Below, piece by piece: positions 27,042 through 35,896 of a DNA stretch of 55,821 bases. Both the position numbers and the translations under genes were made by a program. Position 1 is the first letter of the stretch. Each line of letters opens with the position of its first letter. The notes below the pieces were generated by a model that worked only from the letters and a program-made list of their open reading frames with translations, made no database searches and was not told the DNA's origin. This DNA comes from Pseudomonadales bacterium (lineage in GTDB: Bacteria > Pseudomonadota > Gammaproteobacteria > Pseudomonadales > Pseudohongiellaceae), in assembly GCA_023254735.1 (NCBI GenBank), contig JALRKV010000039.1:1-55821 (forward strand), in the 5' to 3' direction.

Positions 27042-28395
27042 CCTCGAGGTCGGAAATTTTTAGTAAATCGCCGCTGGTTCTATCCACTATTACGATCGAT
27101 TCTACGCGCTGGCTCAGAGTCGTCAAATCTGATGTGAAAGGCAGCTTTGATGATTTGGGCGCGGGGTGTGGTTCCTGCCAGAGCGCTCTCTGCCAACTCG
27201 CCGACGGCTTGCGTCTGCCGAGCACGTCGACTCCTATAACCAGATTAAGTCGACAGCTGCGCGATTGCGCGGTTGTCGCAAGCCGTGCGAGCACCGCTGA
27301 GTCGCGCGCACTGGCAAACACCAGGCACTGAGTGCAGCGAGTGGCGGCGATAAATCGGTCGAGGCCATAGTTTGAATCCGAGCCTGCCATATGGCTGTTA
27401 AGTCCAGAGTAGTCGGCAATGGCAGAAGCTGATATGGCATCAAGTGCATCCGCAAGGTTTCGGTATTCAAGTGCACCGACAGAGGAGGGGTGATCGGCAC
27501 CGAAGCGCCAATCGTCGCCTAACAAGCCGCATTCGAGCGTGAGTCTCGCCAGCGCCGCAGCCGCCTCGTCGCCTAGGCCACTTACTAAGTACGCGCAGGC
27601 CTTGTCGTCGAATGCAACGCTACGCTCGGGGAGGCGAACATTGAGCTGTCGATTTCTGGCGAAGCCCTTCCACATTATGTCGCGCACCGAGTCCCCCGGC
27701 GTATAGGGGCGGATCTCCATGCGATCGCCCTCAGGGCGACCACTGGCTTCGGGCAAGCCATCCTCCATAATGCGCGCGCGTTGGAGGGTGAACGCTTTAT
27801 AGGCGCCGATGCGAGGGAGGGTTTTGTGAGCCAGAGGCTGTGTCGCGAGCCAGCTATAGCTGCAGAGTCCAAGTGCATCTCTGACTTCGAAGCGGCGGGT
27901 GATCGAGGCGCTTTTGCCTCGACGCGAAGGAATGATTGTTTCGTGCAGCCGATTATCTCGTCGTCGCTCGTTGAGGGTTTCTATGCTCGTCGGCGACACA
28001 ATGCGCCACGCGATCCGGACAAGCGGAAGCCAGCTAACCGCGTCGAGCGAAAAACCCGTGCTGTTTAGATACCCCGCCTCGAAGGAGGCGTCACCCGACG
28101 GAAAGGTCGATTTACTCTCCAGGGTTCGAAGGATGCGACGCTGCACGATCAGACCGCCGATGACGGTGGCGAAGAGAGAGGTAATCACCACGAAGAGTGC
28201 GCAGAGGCATAGGGCGAAAACAACGAGGTCCATGCTGCCATAGCCGAACAGGCGCAGCGCGCCTGCGGATAAAATCAGGGCGAGGCTTCCTTGCGTCGTC
28301 AGCGGGAAATGCGACACGAGAGCGGCAACGAGCGCGCGTATCCGCCCTAAGAGCTGTTTTTGTCGAGGGCCTTCACTGCGGAGTACTTCTTGCAT
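27025..28395 (-). CDS. DUF58 domain protein
   Basis: The 456-residue product has two N-terminal membrane helices (about residues 35-85) and the DUF58 core, visible as GRPEGDRMEIRPYTPGDSVRDIMWKGFAR near 210, a region related to von Willebrand A folds. DUF58 proteins nearly always accompany MoxR ATPases and transglutaminase-like membrane proteins. ATG at 28395 is preferred; the frame is open to a TTG at 28422. It is the first gene of the four-gene operon and lies 66 bp downstream of acs on the same strand, so read-through from acs is possible. Biochemical function is unknown. Confidence 0.85.
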   Translation of the reverse strand: MQEVLRSEGPRQKQLLGRIRALVAALVSHFPLTTQGSLALILSAGALRLFGYGSMDLVVFALCLCALFVVITSLFATVIGGLIVQRRILRTLESKSTFPSGDASFEAGYLNSTGFSLDAVSWLPLVRIAWRIVSPTSIETLNERRRDNRLHETIIPSRRGKSASITRRFEVRDALGLCSYSWLATQPLAHKTLPRIGAYKAFTLQRARIMEDGLPEASGRPEGDRMEIRPYTPGDSVRDIMWKGFARNRQLNVRLPERSVAFDDKACAYLVSGLGDEAAAALARLTLECGLLGDDWRFGADHPSSVGALEYRNLADALDAISASAIADYSGLNSHMAGSDSNYGLDRFIAATRCTQCLVFASARDSAVLARLATTAQSRSCRLNLVIGVDVLGRRKPSASWQRALWQEPHPAPKSSKLPFTSDLTTLSQRVESIVIVDRTSGDLLKISDLEDAILG

Positions 28396-28461
28396 TGGAG
28401 TCTCTTTGGGCGGGTTTGCCAAACCCTCTTGGCTCTATTGCCTGTTTTATCGCGCGAGTGG

Positions 28462-30399
28462 CTACTTATTTACCCGCTTAGCGACGAGCTGGTCGACCAC
28501 GGTCGGGTCGGCGAGGGTCGTGGTATCGCCGAGAGAGTCGAGTTCATTCGCTGCGATTTTTCGCAAAATCCGACGCATGATTTTGCCTGAACGAGTCTTT
28601 GGCAGCCCGGGCGCAAACTGAATGATCTCGGGCCGCGCGAATGCGCCGATCTCGCTCGCAACGAATGCGCGCAGGCTGGCGTTGAGCTCGCTCGATTCAT
28701 CGATTCCGTCCATAAGCGTGACATAGGCATAGATCGCTTGGCCTTTGATATCGTGAGGATAGCCAACGACCGCCGCCTCGGCGACGCTTTCGTGTAATAC
28801 GAGTGCGCTTTCAATCTCGGCAGTGCCTAGGCGGTGTCCTGAAACATTGATCACATCGTCGACGCGGCCGGTTACCCAGAAATAGCCGTCTTCATCGCGG
28901 TGTGCGCTATCGCCGGTAAAGTAATAACCCGGATACGCCTTAAAATAGGTGTCGACACAGCGCTGGTGATCGCCATAGATACTGCGAAGCTGGCTAGGCC
29001 AGGTTTGTCCAAGCACTAGGTTGCCGGTAGCAACCCCCTGAAGCTCGTTTCCCTCGGCGTCGAGTAGAAGGGGTTTTACGCCGAAAAAGGGCAGGGTTGC
29101 CGAGCCGGGTTTTAAGTCGGTGACACCGGGCAGCGGGGTAATCATGATGGCGCCGGTTTCAGTTTGCCACCATGTGTCAACAATGGCGCATCGACTCTCG
29201 CCCACGACTCGGTAATACCATTCCCATGCTTCGGGGTTGATGGGCTCACCGACGCTGCCTAGAAGTCTGAGCGAGGCTCGCGAAGTGCGTGTGACTGGCT
29301 CATCGCCAGCTGCCATCAGCGCTCGGATTGCCGTCGGTGCAGTGTAGAAAATATTCACTTTATGCTTGTCGATCACCTGCCAGAAACGTGAGGCGTCTGG
29401 GTAGGTTGGAACCCCTTCGAACATCAGAGTGGTCGCGCCGTTAGCCAAGGGCCCGTAGACAATATAGCTATGGCCCGTAACCCAACCCACGTCAGCAGTG
29501 CACCAGTAAATATCGCCCTCGTGGTAATCGAATACGTATTTGTGGGTCATGCTCGCCCCGAGCAGGTAGCCGGCGGTAGTGTGCAGCACCCCTTTGGGCT
29601 TCCCAGTCGATCCCGAAGTGTAGAGGATAAATAAGGGGTCCTCCGCCGCCATCAGCTCGATGGGGCAGTCGGCAGATTGTGCGCTCGTGCTTTGGTGGTA
29701 GCAGACATCACGGGCGTCATCCCAGGTGATTTTTGCGTGAGTGCGGCGCACGACAAAGACAGTGTGAACACCAGGACAGTCGGCGACCGCTGCGTCGACG
29801 TTCGCCTTCAGCGGTATCGCCCGTCCCCCGCGAACACCCTCGTCGGCGGTGATCACTACCTGACAGTCCGAGTCTAGAATGCGGTCTTTTAGCGACTCCG
29901 GGGAGAAGCCGCCGAAGACGACAGAGTGCACTGCGCCGATGCGGGCGCAGGCGAGCATCGCGTAGCTCGCTTCTGGAATCATTGGCATGTAAATGCAGAC
30001 TCTATCGCCTTTTTTTACACCGCGTGCTTTCAGCGCGTTAGCGAGTCTGCCGACCGCCTCATGCAGCTCTTTGTAGGTTATCTGCGCATCGTCACTGGGG
30101 TCGTCGCCTTCCCAAATAATCGCTGTTTGCGCCGAGCGATGCTCGAGGTGCCTGTCGATACAATTGTAGGCGACGTTCAGCCGCGCGCCCTCGAACCATT
30201 TCGAGTCTGCTGTGGCAAAATTGCCGCTGCTCACGTGGCGCCATGGCTCGTGCCAGTGCAGTAAACTTCCAGCCTGCTCTGCCCAAAATTCCTCCGGGTT
30301 TTCGATGGACTGGGCGTACATCGCCTCATACTGCGGCCGACTAAGATGGCCACGAGCGGCGGCTTGTTCTGTCACGGGGTAGAGCTTGCTGCTAGACAT
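28462..30399 (-). CDS. acs: acetyl-CoA synthetase
   Basis: This 645-residue AMP-forming ligase activates acetate to acetyl-CoA. It has the phosphate-binding loop [10 protein letters not shown] near 265, the hinge and substrate region [21 protein letters not shown], and the C-terminal [11 protein letters not shown], where the Lys is the usual site of regulatory acetylation. The protein begins MSSSKLYPV at ATG 30399; the frame extends upstream without a better start. The length matches acetyl-CoA synthetases (about 650). It follows panC in the same orientation across a 176-bp gap that may hold its own promoter. In Pseudomonas acs lies in the same neighbourhood. Confidence 0.95.
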   Translation of the reverse strand: MSSSKLYPVTEQAAARGHLSRPQYEAMYAQSIENPEEFWAEQAGSLLHWHEPWRHVSSGNFATADSKWFEGARLNVAYNCIDRHLEHRSAQTAIIWEGDDPSDDAQITYKELHEAVGRLANALKARGVKKGDRVCIYMPMIPEASYAMLACARIGAVHSVVFGGFSPESLKDRILDSDCQVVITADEGVRGGRAIPLKANVDAAVADCPGVHTVFVVRRTHAKITWDDARDVCYHQSTSAQSADCPIELMAAEDPLFILYTSGSTGKPKGVLHTTAGYLLGASMTHKYVFDYHEGDIYWCTADVGWVTGHSYIVYGPLANGATTLMFEGVPTYPDASRFWQVIDKHKVNIFYTAPTAIRALMAAGDEPVTRTSRASLRLLGSVGEPINPEAWEWYYRVVGESRCAIVDTWWQTETGAIMITPLPGVTDLKPGSATLPFFGVKPLLLDAEGNELQGVATGNLVLGQTWPSQLRSIYGDHQRCVDTYFKAYPGYYFTGDSAHRDEDGYFWVTGRVDDVINVSGHRLGTAEIESALVLHESVAEAAVVGYPHDIKGQAIYAYVTLMDGIDESSELNASLRAFVASEIGAFARPEIIQFAPGLPKTRSGKIMRRILRKIAANELDSLGDTTTLADPTVVDQLVAKRVNK

Positions 30400-30575
30400 A
30401 AATGGGCTTTCCAAAGACGCTGAAGTGGCGTGATAGCCGAAGTTGATTCTGTCTCTGAGTATGCCGTAAAGGCACCCCCATCTCAACGCGGCCGGGCGGC
30501 TGCTCGAGCGCCTGTAGCACGGTAACTTTCCCAGTTAATTCAGGCACTGAAGTGAGGAGAAAACTACCAGTGAAA

Positions 30576-31418
30576 CTAGATGAAGATCCGAAGATTATCG
30601 ATCAAACGGGTGCTGCCGAGGTATGCGGCGACGAGTATAACGAGGTGAGAGTCTTCTTTCGTCGCCGTGCGCAGAGACGCCGCATTAGCGATAGCGAGAT
30701 AGTCAAGTTGAAAACCGGCTTCCTGAAGCTGCTGTTTGCCCGCCTGAGTTAGGCGTTTGAAATCTTGCTCGCCAGCGGCGATGGCCTCTCCAATCGATTT
30801 GATTGTTTGGTAAAGCAAAGGCGCGAGTGATTTTTGCTCGGGTGTAAGATAGCCGTTGCGAGAAGATAGTGCGAGTCCGCTTGCTTCGCGCACTGTGTCT
30901 ACTCCGTGCAGTGCCACTGGCATCGCGAGGTCGGAGACCATTTTGCGAATGATCGAGAACTGCTGATAGTCTTTGAGCCCAAAATAGGCGGCATCTGGCT
31001 GTACTATATTGAACAACTTGGCGACCACCGTTGTAACGCCGTCGAAGTGTCCGGGGCGACTGGCGCCGCAGTAATCGGCGCCAAGCTCCGGCACCTGCAC
31101 CCGCGTGCTCTGAAGCATGTCGTCGCCGTAGAGTTCCTCTGCGCTCGGTAAGAACAACACGTCACAGCCTGCGTCAATAAGTGCTGCGCTGTCGGCATCG
31201 AGTGTGCGCGGGTAGGCGTCGAGATCTTCGTTAGCGCCGAACTGCAACGGATTAACGAAAATGCTCACCACGACGAGGTCATGGTCGGCGCGTGCGCGGG
31301 CCACGAGCGACAAATGACCTGCATGGAGGTTGCCCATGGTAGGAACAAAGCCGAGTGTGCCGTTTGCCGCGCCACCTAGAGCCGACTGCAGCGACTCGAT
31401 AGTTTTAAGTATTTGCAT
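30576..31418 (-). CDS. panC: pantothenate synthetase
   Basis: PanC joins pantoate to beta-alanine using ATP, the last step of pantothenate synthesis. The 280-residue product has the nucleotidyltransferase HIGH-type motif [11 protein letters not shown] near residue 30, [12 protein letters not shown], and the KMSKS-equivalent SSRNGYL with surrounding residues. The length is normal. It lies 17 bp after panB and is clearly co-transcribed with it. The aspartate decarboxylase gene panD, which follows panC in Pseudomonas, is not here, so beta-alanine must come from a gene elsewhere. Confidence 0.95.
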   Translation of the reverse strand: MQILKTIESLQSALGGAANGTLGFVPTMGNLHAGHLSLVARARADHDLVVVSIFVNPLQFGANEDLDAYPRTLDADSAALIDAGCDVLFLPSAEELYGDDMLQSTRVQVPELGADYCGASRPGHFDGVTTVVAKLFNIVQPDAAYFGLKDYQQFSIIRKMVSDLAMPVALHGVDTVREASGLALSSRNGYLTPEQKSLAPLLYQTIKSIGEAIAAGEQDFKRLTQAGKQQLQEAGFQLDYLAIANAASLRTATKEDSHLVILVAAYLGSTRLIDNLRIFI

Positions 31419-31435
31419 TTTCGATTGAGCGCCGA

Positions 31436-32248
31436 CTAGTTAAAGCAGTGTTCTTCTGCGGGGAATGCTTGGGATTTTACATCGGCCACATACTTTCGCA
31501 GCGCGCCGGGGATACCGTCGGCAGACTCGGTTAGGAAATTTTTAACAAACTTAGGTGTGATCGGGGAGACCCCCAATACGTCGTGTAACACCATTATTTG
31601 CCCCGTGGTGTCGGGACCTGCGCCGATCCCAATCACCGGAATATCGAGGCTGTCTGTAACCAGTTTAGCCAGTTCCCGCGGCACGCATTCGAGGAGCAAA
31701 ACGCTTGCGCCGGCATCCTGCAGGACCTTCGCCTCTTGGAGTATCGCCTGCGCTTGAGCGGTATCGCGCCCCTGCACGAAGAAGCCGCCGATGCGGTTGA
31801 CCGACTGCGGCGTAAGCCCCATGTGGGCGCACACCGGAATACCGCGCTCTGCGAGAAGACGCGTGGTATTTTCGATCCATGCCCCGCCTTCTAATTTCAC
31901 CATGTGAGCACCTGCGCGCATTAGCGCGGCGGCATTTTCAAGTGTCTGAGTCTCAGAGGCGTAGCTCATGAACGGTAAGTCGGCAACCAAAAGCGCGCCT
32001 CGGTTACCGCGTTTTACGCACTGCATGTGATAAACCATGTCGTCCATGGTGACGGGCAGCGTGCTGTCATGGCCTTGCAAGACCATGCCGAGCGAGTCGC
32101 CCACGAGCAGGACTTCGACGCCGGCTTCGCTTGCGATGCCGGCGAAACAGGCATCGTATGCGGTGAGACAGGCAAACTTTTCACCGCGTTCCTTAATCTT
32201 ATGGAGCGTGGTCAACGTTACGTTTCTAACTTGGCTCTGGCTGCTCAT
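31436..32248 (-). CDS. panB: 3-methyl-2-oxobutanoate hydroxymethyltransferase
   Basis: PanB adds a hydroxymethyl group from methylenetetrahydrofolate to 2-oxoisovalerate to give ketopantoate. The 270-residue product shows [28 protein letters not shown] with the metal-binding Asp, the VKLEGG segment, and the catalytic Glu region LLLECVP followed by [15 protein letters not shown]. Length and motifs are typical. It starts the panB-panC pair, 117 bp downstream of pcnB. In Pseudomonas folK sits between pcnB and panB; here it is missing. Confidence 0.96.
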   Translation of the reverse strand: MSSQSQVRNVTLTTLHKIKERGEKFACLTAYDACFAGIASEAGVEVLLVGDSLGMVLQGHDSTLPVTMDDMVYHMQCVKRGNRGALLVADLPFMSYASETQTLENAAALMRAGAHMVKLEGGAWIENTTRLLAERGIPVCAHMGLTPQSVNRIGGFFVQGRDTAQAQAILQEAKVLQDAGASVLLLECVPRELAKLVTDSLDIPVIGIGAGPDTTGQIMVLHDVLGVSPITPKFVKNFLTESADGIPGALRKYVADVKSQAFPAEEHCFN

Positions 32249-32365
32249 GGTGTCGTAGGATCCGCGTTGTCGAGTGAATGTTGATGAACGGCTCGCTGTC
32301 GGTCTGCGCTCGAAGGTACATTTTACGACCCTTGGCGCTCAGCGAATAGCCATCTTTGCTGTTTG

Positions 32366-33730
32366 TTAACTTTCTTTGCGAGGGGGCTTGCGGCGACGAC
32401 TCTTGCGCCGAGGTTTTTGTTCTCGTGGGAGGTGTTCTAGCATCCGCTCTCGTTCCTCAGCACCGGCCTCTTGGAATTCAGTCCACCATGCGCCCACGCC
32501 GCCGAGGTTTTCGCCACCGTCCTCCCTCAGTAGGAGGAAGTCATAAGCGGCACGAAATCGCGGGTGATCAAAGACGCTCTCAGCGGCTCTGCGGTTACGC
32601 GTTTCGAGCCTTGCCTGCAGCTCCCAAATCTCTTTAGTCACCTGTGTGAAACGCTTCGGAATCGACGTATAGGTTAGCTGTTCGGCGATGGCGTTATTCG
32701 TCGCTACGTTAAATTGCTGCGCCGGATTGAGTTTCGGTGAGGCGTTCAGCTCAAGCTTGAGTTGGACGACTGGCCAGAGCAGAGCGGCATAGAGGAAAGC
32801 GGGGGTTACCGATTTCCCTTCGGCGAGCCGAGTGTCGGTATTCTTTAGCGCGAGCTGCAGCAACGCCGCCGCGTTATCACGAGCTTTAAATTTAGTCAGC
32901 AAGGCACGGAGTGTCGGCGCGAAAAGGTAATTGCCAGGCTGGTATTTTCTCAGCAAAGCGAAGGTCGCCTCTGCTTGGCCGCTGGCGAGTAATTTAATCG
33001 TTTCGTCGAAAAGACGCGCCGGCGAAATTGATTCGAGCAGATAGGCGAGCTCGTTAATCGGCTTGAGGGTCTCTTCTTCGATGTCGAAGTCGAGCTTCGC
33101 GCTAAAACGCAGCGCCCTCAGCATTCTAACGGGGTCTTCCTTGTAGCGCTCTGTAGGGTTGCCAATCATACGGATTTTGCGGTCTTTGAGGTCCTGCATA
33201 CCGGTGCTGAAATCGAGGATCGCGAAATCGGTCGTCCGGTAATAGAGTGCATTGACGGTAAAATCTCGGCGCAGGGCATCCTCGTCTACATTGCCATAGA
33301 CGTTGTCGCGGAGAATCATTCCAGCAGAGGAGTGCGCCGAATCTAGGTTGCGAATGCCCTTGCGAGAACTGTTCTCGCCGAGTTCTACCGCGATGTCGTG
33401 CGGCGCGCGGAAAGTGGTTGCCTCGATGATTTCGCGACCATAGCGCAGATGTACTATCTTAAATCGACGTCCAATAATGCGTGAATTACGAAAGAGACTA
33501 CGCAGCTCCTCGGGCGTCGCATCGGTGGCGATATCGAAATCTTTCGGTCGTTTTTCGAGCAGCAGGTCGCGCACGCCGCCGCCGACGAGATAGCCTTGGA
33601 ACCCCGCAGCTTCGAGTTTGCGCAGAACGCTCAATGCGTTGTCGGAGATATGGCGCCGCGACACGGTATGTTGGTCGCGGGGGATTATCGTAGCCTTGTC
33701 GAGGCCTTGGGGCGTGTCTACTTTTTGCAT
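32366..33730 (-). CDS. pcnB: poly(A) polymerase I
   Basis: PcnB adds 3' poly(A) tails that promote RNA decay. The 454-residue product has the nucleotidyltransferase core GYLVGGGVRDLLL followed by RPKDFDIATDA with the two metal-binding aspartates. The RRF (GRRFKIVHLRYG) element and the B-domain RMLRALRFSAKLDF follow. The tail is basic (PRRKSRRRKPPRK), typical of PcnB as opposed to CCA-adding enzymes. It lies downstream of the predicted CrcZ-like RNA gene, the same order as in Pseudomonas. A separate promoter at about 33844-33873 probably drives it because a terminator ends the upstream RNA. Confidence 0.94.
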   Translation of the reverse strand: MQKVDTPQGLDKATIIPRDQHTVSRRHISDNALSVLRKLEAAGFQGYLVGGGVRDLLLEKRPKDFDIATDATPEELRSLFRNSRIIGRRFKIVHLRYGREIIEATTFRAPHDIAVELGENSSRKGIRNLDSAHSSAGMILRDNVYGNVDEDALRRDFTVNALYYRTTDFAILDFSTGMQDLKDRKIRMIGNPTERYKEDPVRMLRALRFSAKLDFDIEEETLKPINELAYLLESISPARLFDETIKLLASGQAEATFALLRKYQPGNYLFAPTLRALLTKFKARDNAAALLQLALKNTDTRLAEGKSVTPAFLYAALLWPVVQLKLELNASPKLNPAQQFNVATNNAIAEQLTYTSIPKRFTQVTKEIWELQARLETRNRRAAESVFDHPRFRAAYDFLLLREDGGENLGGVGAWWTEFQEAGAEERERMLEHLPREQKPRRKSRRRKPPRKES

Positions 33731-33843
33731 TGCTATCGGCGTAGCTCGATTTCGGGCCTTGCGCTGTAGTTTTCGAGACGAGGTACGGCGAGGCGAGGTA
33801 AGAGTGATCCGCTCAATTAAGTGATGTAGCGGCTAAAGTCGGC

Positions 33844-33873
33844 ATAATACACGGATACACCGAGATTAAAAGA
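33844..33873 (-). promoter_or_regulatory. candidate sigma-70 promoter for pcnB
   Basis: On the minus strand TATTAT (33849-33844), preceded directly by TG, makes a good -10. A weak CTTTTA about 17 bases upstream could be the -35. It lies about 115 bp before the pcnB start and after the terminator at 34065, where a pcnB promoter is needed. The match is by eye. Confidence 0.4.
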
Positions 33874-33936
33874 GAGCGGGTTGGGATAGGGAACGAGCAC
33901 CAAGCTTGGCGTTGAAGACGGTGATAGAAGCTAGCA

Positions 33937-34055
33937 GCAAATAAGAGTTGGCAGTAACGAGGAGCTGACCGCAGATGATAACCAGTCGTAGATCAAAGCC
34001 GGGCTAGAACAAGAGTCGGGCGTGAATAAGAGCCGGTCGTGAATAAGAGCCGGTC
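33937..34055. repeat. 17-bp tandem repeat array, seven decaying units
   Basis: Seven consecutive 17-base units run from 33937 to 34055. The two rightmost (34022-34038 and 34039-34055, gtgaataagagccggtc) are identical. The next two to the left (33988-34004 and 34005-34021) share the agnCGGGC end and the A-rich centre. The remaining three (33937, 33954, 33971) are progressively more diverged. The array sits between the CrcZ-like RNA terminator and the pcnB promoter. It has no spacers, so it is not a CRISPR array. Confidence 0.75.
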
Positions 34056-34064
34056 GTAGAAATG

Positions 34065-34086
34065 AAAAAGGGATGCAGTGCATCCC
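34065..34086 (-). terminator. intrinsic terminator of the CrcZ-like RNA
   Basis: On the minus strand GGGATGCA-C-TGCATCCC forms a perfect hairpin (34086-34070) followed by TTTTT (34069-34065). It closes the transcript started at the sigma-54 promoter near 34341-34357. Confidence 0.85.
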
Positions 34087-34329
34087 CCAATTCTTCTGTG
34101 TGCCCCTTCGATACCATCAAAATGATGACTCATGACCAGAAAGTCGAGCTATCGAAGCGCCCAGAGAGTGTTAGTAGCCCTGCTTTATATTGTTATTGGG
34201 CTGATTTTTTTATTGTTATCTAACCGTGTTTTTTGTTGTGCACCAACCTAGTTTCGCTCAAATCAGAAGCTTTAACGTGCCATTCTTATTATTTTTAACG
34301 CTTATTATTAGTATTTATTGTTATTGTGA
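34065..34329 (-). ncRNA. predicted CrcZ-like Hfq-binding small RNA
   Basis: This predicted transcript of about 265 nt has no convincing coding frame. It starts about 12 bases after a sigma-54 promoter and ends at a strong intrinsic terminator. Its 5' half carries six A-rich clusters with AAnAAnAA motifs (minus strand of 34315-34325, 34302-34309, 34283-34296, 34230-34237, 34207-34217, 34190-34197). Its 3' half has an 8-bp stem (34150-34157 with 34106-34113) enclosing a small CATCA/TGATG hairpin. In Pseudomonas the cbrB-pcnB interval holds crcZ, a CbrB/sigma-54-driven RNA whose repeated CA motifs titrate Hfq (with Crc) away from catabolic mRNAs. Position, promoter class and motifs all agree. 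It is shorter than Pseudomonas crcZ (about 400 nt), and I do not claim primary-sequence homology. Confidence 0.8.
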
Positions 34330-34340
34330 TCTAACAGGTT

Positions 34341-34357
34341 GCAGTAACTGTGCCACA
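34341..34357 (-). promoter_or_regulatory. sigma-54 promoter of the CrcZ-like RNA
   Basis: The minus strand reads TGTGGCAC-AGTTAC-TGC. It has GG at -24 (34354-34353) and GC at -12 (34342-34341) with exactly ten bases between, and TGGCAC matches the sigma-54 -24 element. Transcription should start near 34329. CbrB, encoded directly upstream, is a sigma-54 activator with a GAFTGA loop. Confidence 0.8.
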
Positions 34358-34366
34358 ATATTCAAA

Positions 34367-34380
34367 TTGATTTAAATCAA
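34367..34380. promoter_or_regulatory. FNR-type palindrome upstream of the sigma-54 promoter
   Basis: TTGAT-TTAA-ATCAA matches the FNR consensus exactly and lies about 10 bp upstream of the -24 element, centred near -44 relative to the predicted start. It is the second perfect FNR-type box in the window. An oxygen-responsive regulator could modulate the RNA, but a palindromic AT-rich sequence here could also be coincidental. Confidence 0.45.
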
Positions 34381-34422
34381 TTAGTTATATGAAAGGCTTG
34401 GGACCGGCGCTGGGTTTTTTCT

Positions 34423-34474
34423 GTAACGCTGTTACCATTCTGCGCGGCCAAGTGGGTAGATAGGTAGCGGTAAC
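34423..34474. promoter_or_regulatory. candidate CbrB enhancer sites (GTAAC/GTTAC)
   Basis: GTAAC-GCT-GTTAC forms a palindrome at 34423-34435, and a further GTAAC lies at 34470-34474, making a second, widely spaced inverted pair with GTTAC. They fall roughly 95 to 145 bases upstream of the predicted RNA start, the usual distance for sigma-54 enhancer sites. CbrB is the obvious candidate to bind here; this is inference. Confidence 0.5.
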
Positions 34475-34489
34475 AATAATAAGAGGGCG

Positions 34490-35857
34490 TCAGGCTTCCT
34501 GCTTCTTTTTACGTGGGATTCCGAAACGTTGGCGTCTCTCCCAGAGACACTTTCGGCTAATGCCTAATTTTTTCGCAAGCTGAGTTTCATTCATGCTGTC
34601 TTCGTGTTCGACAACGAAGCGCTGGAAGTAGTCTTCGAGCGAGAGCTCTTCAATAGCCGCGGTGCTTGTGGTGGGCGTCTCGGCGCTGATCTCGACCGCC
34701 TTTGGCTTTTGGGTTTCGATGGCGAGGAGTTCTTCGCCAATAACCTTGTCCTCAGCGAGCACTACAGCGCGTTCGATGGCGTTCTCAAGTTCTCTCACAT
34801 TGCCCGGCCAAGGGTATTTTGCGATAGCGAGGCTCGCACTTTCCGCGAAGCTTAATACCGGTGTCTTTAGCCGCTTGCAGGTTCGAACAAGGATGGCATC
34901 TGCGAGTTCGAGTATATCGTTGCCCCTGTCGCGTAGCGGCGGGATTAGCAGGGTCATGACGTTAATGCGGTAGTAGAGGTCTTCTCTGAATAGGCCATCA
35001 ACGACAAGCTGTTTAAGGTCGCGGTGAGTCGCGACGACAAGCCGCACATCTACTTTTTTAGATTGCACAGAACCGACTTTTCGAATTTCGCTTTCTTGAA
35101 GAACGCGCAATAGTCGCGCCTGTGCCTCGAGCGGTAGTTCGCCAATTTCATCTAAAAAGAGTGTACTTCCATGGGCAGCTTCGACAAGACCGGTTCTTGT
35201 CGCGGTTGCGCCGGTAAAGGCGCCTTTTTCGTGGCCGAATAGCTCAGACTCAATGAGATTCTCGGGTATCGCGGCGCAATTAACGGAAATCATCTCGTTT
35301 TCGCAGCGGCTACTTAGCTTGTGGATTGCTCTCGCGACCAGCTCTTTTCCGGTACCCGATTCGCCATTGATCAACACCGTCGAGTTGGTGAGCGCGACTT
35401 TTCGAATGCGGCGGAACAGCTCCATCATCTGAGGGCAGCTGCCGATCATGCCATGCACTGGGGGCTCGAATTCGTCTGGGGTTGCGAGTTCTATTCCGCC
35501 GGCGTGATCACGCAGCACTTTGGAGACTGACTCTAGGAGTTCAGAGTGTTCGAAAGGTTTCGCGATATAGTCGACGGCGCCCAGCTTCATCGAGTCTATT
35601 GCCGAGCGAATACTCGAATAGCTCGTCATAATGAGCACGGGGCGATTGGTTGCTTTGATGAGATCGGTGCCGGGTGCGCCTGGCAGTCTTAAATCGCTGA
35701 GAACAACGTCGAAGCTGTTGATGTCAAAATTATCAAGTGCCTCTTGAACGCTGCCGGCCTCGCTGACCTTGTACTCATGGCGTTCGAGCAAACGGCGGAG
35801 TGAGCTGCGGATAACTGCCTCATCTTCGACGACTAGAATATGGTTTCCTGCTGTCAT
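34490..35857 (-). CDS. cbrB: sigma-54-dependent response regulator CbrB
   Basis: The 455-residue product has an N-terminal receiver with phospho-acceptor Asp55 (DVVLSDLRLP). An AAA+ domain follows with Walker A GESGTGKE at 165-172 and the sigma-54 contact loop GAFTGA at 212-217. A Fis-type helix-turn-helix (ETQLAKKLGISRKCLWERRQRF) forms the C-terminus. Together with the CbrA-type kinase upstream and pcnB downstream it matches CbrB, which controls carbon/nitrogen balance in Pseudomonas, largely by activating crcZ. It starts 39 bp after cbrA. The predicted target RNA gene with its sigma-54 promoter lies immediately downstream. Confidence 0.93.
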   Translation of the reverse strand: MTAGNHILVVEDEAVIRSSLRRLLERHEYKVSEAGSVQEALDNFDINSFDVVLSDLRLPGAPGTDLIKATNRPVLIMTSYSSIRSAIDSMKLGAVDYIAKPFEHSELLESVSKVLRDHAGGIELATPDEFEPPVHGMIGSCPQMMELFRRIRKVALTNSTVLINGESGTGKELVARAIHKLSSRCENEMISVNCAAIPENLIESELFGHEKGAFTGATATRTGLVEAAHGSTLFLDEIGELPLEAQARLLRVLQESEIRKVGSVQSKKVDVRLVVATHRDLKQLVVDGLFREDLYYRINVMTLLIPPLRDRGNDILELADAILVRTCKRLKTPVLSFAESASLAIAKYPWPGNVRELENAIERAVVLAEDKVIGEELLAIETQKPKAVEISAETPTTSTAAIEELSLEDYFQRFVVEHEDSMNETQLAKKLGISRKCLWERRQRFGIPRKKKQEA

Positions 35858-35896
35858 GCGTCTGCTCTAATCTATTTGGGGTCGTGATAGGTTTGC

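Noticed and set aside
33937..34055. CRISPR array
   Set aside because: The units are directly adjacent with no unique spacers, and no cas genes are present.
34061..34220. Small coding frame within the CrcZ-like RNA interval on the plus strand
   Set aside because: It begins inside the terminator hairpin, has no ribosome site, and its frame runs through the A-rich motifs without conserved features.
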